A stretch of 64,000 nt of DNA from Bedellia somnulentella (lineage: Eukaryota > Arthropoda > Insecta > Lepidoptera > Bedelliidae). The position numbers were made by a program, and so were the translations under genes. Below, one piece after another: positions 54,701 through 60,700 of this stretch (the stretch's first letter is position 1; each line of letters begins with the position of its first letter). The DNA is taken from contig OY755171.1 of the NCBI GenBank assembly GCA_963576735.1, positions 124,001 through 188,000 on the forward strand. Direction: 5' to 3'. The notes beneath the pieces were generated by a model. It saw only the letters and a list, made by a program, of their open reading frames with translations, was not told where the DNA came from and made no database searches.

Positions 54701-57700
54701 GCGAGGGATTTTCCAGGGCGATTGCCTGAGTCCAGTTTGGTTTTGCTTGGCCCTGAATCCTCTAAGTACACTCTTGGAGAATTCGGGGACGGGCTTTCAG
54801 TTTCGGAGAGGCGGACCACGCTTGCTTTACGCCCCCACGGCTGACAGATTGGCGGAGCTACTGACGATCACTAACGATTTCAGTGGTTCCGTCAAGATGG
54901 AGCTCGGGGTCGATAAGTGTGCGGTCATCCATGTTGAGAAGGGGCATGTCGTGCACTCTGATGGTGTCGATGTCGGCACCAATCATTTGAGGGCACTCTC
55001 CGAGGCTGAAACATACCGGTATCTGGGCATGTCACAAACCATCGGTGTGAAGGTGGCAGACGTGAAACAGGGTGTTTGCGAGGAGTTTTATGAACGCCTG
55101 AAAAGTGTGCTGAAAAGCTACTTGTCAGGCGTTAATAAGATCCGAGCCATTAACTCCTGGGTCATGCCTGTACTGATGTACACATTTGGCGTGCTCAGAT
55201 GGACTCAGACCGAACTCGACGCTCTGGACAGACGAGTCCGCACGATGATGACCTCTCATCGAATGCATCATCCGAGGTCGTCGGTTATGAGATTGTATAT
55301 CCCGCGGAAGTGTGGTGGTCGTGGCCTCTTGAGTGCCAAAACCATGCACAACCGCGAGGTATGCAACCTCAGAAACTATTTTTTGACGATGACGGATGAT
55401 AGTATTCGGGGAGAGGTGGTCGCTAGTGATAAAGGACTGACTCCCTTATCGTTGGCCTCACAGGATTGGCGAACCCCGGAGGTACTTAGCACCTCTGATC
55501 GGGAGTCCGTATGGAAAGAGAAGGAGCTGCACGGGAGGTTTTACAAGGTACTTCACGAACCTTTCGTGGACCGCAAAGCCTCCCTGCATTGGCTGCGTTT
55601 CGGGGACCTCTTTGGGGAAACCGAAGGTTTTGTCTGTGCAATACAAGACCAGGTTATCAAGACGCGGAACTATCGGAGATACATCCTAAAGGACGGTACC
55701 ACAGACGTTTGTCGAGCATGTGGCCGTCCCGTTGAGTCACTTAGGCATGTTATTTCCGGTTGTTCGGCTCTTGCTAACACTGAGTACTTGCACAGACACA
55801 ACCAAGCAGCCAAAATCCTGCATCAGGAGCTCGCTCTGAAATACGGACTCTTGCAACAGAGGCTGCCGTATTACAAGTATCTGCCGGAGCCAATCCTAGA
55901 AAATGACCGTGCCAAAATCTATTGGGACCGATCCGTTATCACGGACAGGACTATTCTAGCGAATAAGCCTGATATCGTGGTATGGGATCGGTCGCAGTCG
56001 ATGGTATTTCTAGTGGATGTCACTATCCCGCATGACGAGGGTCTCGTGAAAGCCGAAACCGAGAAGCGTCGGAAGTATCTCGATCTGGCTCACGAGATCA
56101 CCGACATGTGGGGTGTGACCTCGACTGAAATTATCCCAATTGTTTTGTCCGCGAACGGGTTAATTCCAACCAGCCTCGCGACCAACTTGAGGCGGTTGGA
56201 TTTCTGTGGCGTGTCGGTTCCAGCACAAATGCAGAAAGCGGTGCTGCTCGATACGGCTCGGATCGTCCGTCGGTTCTTGAACCTGACTCCCTGACCCCGA
56301 CCGACTGTGCTTTTGTCTGGGAACACCGCCTCTCCCATTTAAAATTTATATTTTCATTTTCGGCCATGGGAGAGGCGAGAAACAAAAATGTCTTTCGAAA
56401 TAATAATAATACATTATGTACTTAAGAACTCTTTCGTCTCAAACACACAGACATCTAAACTTTCACATTTATAATACTAATAGGATAACGGCACAGCAGT
56501 GACGGTTGCGAGCGCGCAATTAAATAATAAATGATTTGATATCTATAAGAAACTATATTATATTTTCAATACCGTTTTAGTTAATTCATAGATAACCACT
56601 ACAGTTATAATATAGATGAAATGTAAAATATTACAAAATTTTCAGAGTAACGTAAGTTTTTTACTATTCCATTTATACATTTGAATGTTTATGTTTCTGT
56701 AACAAATCTTGAGGCATCATAAACCTGCACTATAAGAGTATAGTTTTTAAAATTGCCTTTAATAACGTGAATTGTACTTCATTTTATGTTATTAAAGAGT
56801 GATTAAAAATACAAATATTAATTTCAAGTAATACATAATAGTACTTTGTTCCTCAAATACTCTTCTCACACACTTGCTCATGATGAAACGACATTTTATT
56901 ATGTGTTTAATATGTGTTATATTGTGCTGTAATAATGTGTGGTGTGTGCTATAATTTATAATGTGTTTTTTATATCAAATTTAAATTTATATTTCATAAA
57001 TTAAGAAGTTTTGTATACAAACAAAATACATGGATTCATACATTATATTCTTCCCTTCGTTTTTACTACTTTTAAATTTATTTGTTACTACTTTCCAGTG
57101 GAACGTAAGTAAACGAACGTACACCTCTGCCTGTTCTATTAATTATATTGTGGAACATCAAATCAAATAATTGTGTACTTTCTTATTAACTATTCTAATA
57201 CTCAAAATACTCACGGCTGTAAATCCCTAGAAGGGGTAGCCTGAACTTAAGAATTAGAACTCCTCAGCCGCTTTTAGAAATTAAATTAAATGGGAAACAG
57301 ATGGTATAATAAAGGTTGTTGGTGATGGGTTTCCAACCGCATCGCCCAAAAATCCCTTAAAAGTCCCAACACCCTAAGGCGCCTCTAAAGTACACTCACG
57401 GCGAGAAATGGGGCATATTTTTATTTATTTATTTATTCTAAGCCGACACTACACAGCGGATTCTATACATATTTTGTATTTGTGAATATGTTGTAAAAAA
57501 TATATGTCTTAGAATAAAAGTCCATGATTCGAATCAATTTGACTTAAAAATAGCGAATAAACATTATTGTTAAAAGTCTCCAATTAACTGCACTTTTCTG
57601 AAATTTATTGGTAGGTTAGTTTATATTTTACGTTAATTTTCTCAATATGATTTTCAGGGCTATGTAAGTTTTAACACTAATATTTAAGTGAATGATTATA

Positions 57701-60700
57701 TTATTAACTGAAAACTCCCCTCATTTTATTTCAGTGTTTTTTTTATTGTTTGTTAATGATCTTAATAAGGCAGACAACCGTAGTGCGAAAAATAAAAGAG
57801 CACGTATAAAAAGATTGATGAAGAAAGATGAAACTCGAATGGTTTGCTCGGAACATCCAAAGTGGGGATCGATAGTCTATGCCTACCTCAATCGGATCTA
57901 ATGGCGCGAGAATACGTATATATAGTTTTTTTTACAATTTGAAATATTTCATTATTAACTGTAAAAAAAACTATTTACTTTAATCGTTGATATTTACTGT
58001 AGGATACCTTAAGAGTCATCCGAAAAGCAAAACGACAAATTCTGCGCCCAACACTGCCGCAAACTTAATACAGTGTCTAATAATATAAGTTTTGTAAATA
58101 ATAACACCATCCGTGCGAACCCGGGGCCAACCATTAGTTAATATTATGAAGTTGCAGAGTTCGATCATTTTAAACATGCTTATTTCAGAAAATTAAGTAT
58201 CATTTTTAGATAGCTAATTTATCGGAAAAAAAACTGTAGACTATAAATTGATGCACATAAAAATAAACACTTATTACAAACATTCAGTTTACATGATATG
58301 AAATTTCATTGAAATCTTGCACTAGGCTGGGCCTGTATCGCAAGATTCATGAAGATTGATAGAAAAAATACAATTACTGAATTATCTATATCTATACATA
58401 TAATAAATCTGTAGAAAAGTAATTTTTGTACATTGAAGAAATTGAAAAAAAAATAGCCAGCGAGTGAACAGATAAGTAACAGAACCCATTTCCATCATTT
58501 TTAAATTTTTTGTCTGTTTGTCTGTTTGTCTGTTTATATGTTTGTTTGTGCGCGCAAAACGTAAAATCTACGAATTTAATGCTGAAAATGTTTATATACA
58601 AAAATTAAACGTAACTTGAGGTATAACTTAGTTTTTGTTTCATCGAAATCGGTTCACTCTATCAAAAGATATGATTAATTTTGTGAGTTCAAGAAGAAAA
58701 ATATTACGTTACGCAATTCAGTATAGTACTTGCAACGACATCTTAAGTCTAAATATAGAACTAATGTTGATAGTTGGAATCCAAAGTCCGATAGATGGCG
58801 TTGTGCAAAAATAAAATAGAGAACCAAAATAAAATAAAGCAAAAATAAAATTTGCATTTTTTTAGCCCCTTTAACCCCTTATTTTAAAGTCGGTTAAAGT
58901 AATAGAAGCTACAGGAAACAAGCTAGGCGAAATTAATACAAGCTGCCAATATCAAGTGAATTCGCCGACTATGAAAATAACTGAAATGCTTTTAAATATT
59001 ATCTTTACTTAGTTTCTTAAATTAGGCTTATTAATATTAATATATTATGTAAATAGTCTGCCTATTAATAAATCCAATTTGGTGAGCATAATTTTGAAAT
59101 TCTTAGCCATTCTTCAAATGCACGTCACTTCACAACCAGTTTTCGTGAACGTTTATAATAAAAAACTGAATTTTGGTCTACATTAAACACCAAACCTCTC
59201 TGGCTTCGTTTACATCCATCAATCTTTTCATACATGCTCTTTTATTCTTCATACTGCGGACACCTGCCTTTTTGAGCACGTTTTCTATTTGATCCAAATC
59301 TGTCCTCCGAGGTCGTCCTCTACTAACATTACCTTCCACATTGGCGATAAAAAAAGTGTCAAGTACAAAGTGGCGATCGATAGTCTCTGCCTACCCCAAT
59401 GGAAACTAACGGCGTGAGAATATGTATGTATGTATGTATTAAACACCAGAAACATAAGACATCTTTTAAGTTCTACTTTTTTTAACACTAAAATGATGTA
59501 GTGACCTTAGTGACTAACCTTAATTTAGTTATATTTGCATATTATACATACATACATATACTCACGACTATAAATCCCTAGAAGGGGTAGCCTGAGCTAA
59601 GGAATTAGAAATTCCTCAGCCACTTTTGGAAAATTGAGTGGGGAAAAGATGGTAAAATAAAGGTTGTTGGTAATGGGTCTCCAACCGCATCGCCCAAAAA
59701 TCCCTTAAAAACCCCAAATACCGTTAGTCGCCTCTTACGTACATCCACCGGAAGAAATGGGGTAGTGCTATTCTAAGCCGACACTACACAGCTACTACAG
59801 TGCATATTATGCCACTGATAAATCGATTTAATTCAATGTATTATCATAGTACAACCAACAACCGTAAACCCTAATAATAGTAAAGTACCTTTTTTGAGCG
59901 GTTTTATTTAGCTTACCCCGTTTGTTTTATTCTTTCTTGAGTGAAATTTAGTAATTTAGTTTTCACCCCCTTCCTGTCAACCGGTTAATATTTATTTTCG
60001 GAAGGAAAAGACGTGATGAGCTCGAAGCAAAGAGTGATGAGCTCAAGGCCCGACCACCTGCGGCCATCAATAATAACTACCTATATATTGGAGGGGTACT
60101 GATTTTTCAACATACGTCATAGAACATTTGTCGGAAAGATTGGCTATGTCAGTCACATGAGAGCACATGAACACACTCTTAATAGCCGGATACCAGAACT
60201 TGCTGTGGCCGAAATCGGGCGGGATTGATATATGATCTATGTGCAAAATTCCGAAGTGTTAAAAACAAAAGGGCTTTATAAATATATTGATGCATTATGC
60301 AGGTCTGCTAGGATCGTACAAGGTAGCGATCCTTAATCTTCGGCTAACCCTGTATCTGTATCTAAATAAACACTAATTCAAATGAGATACACACAGTTAC
60401 GACCTTTTATTATTTCAACTGGATAATGGCTACTGTAATTAATTAAATATCATTATAAAATACTCAATAGTTCCTACATCACAATAAGTGTGCGCATTAG
60501 ATTTCATTGGTTCTTTATTTTATTTCAAAAAGGTGATATACTCTTAACTAAACGACGTTTTTTTGTTCTCGACAATCACGCGAACGAAGTCGCGGGCACA
60601 GCTAGTTCGATTCATAAAATATAAAATAGTTAAAATTTAAGTTAAGTACAATATTTAAGTTATTATTAAAGTAGTTAAAGTTATAATTTTAAAATTAGAA

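Larger units (their letters stand above)
53160..56412 (+). mobile_element. Dong/R4-type retrotransposon in an (AAT)n tract
   Basis: Lies between (AAT)n at 53140-53159 and (AAT)n at 56400-56412. Insertion into TAA repeats is the known habit of Dong. It has a 5' UTR with an inverted repeat (ttggaatggca/tgccattccaa-like, 53199-53243), one ORF in two pieces, and a 3' stem (gcctctcccat and inverse, 56329-56374) of the kind used as 3' recognition structure. Confidence 0.82.
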
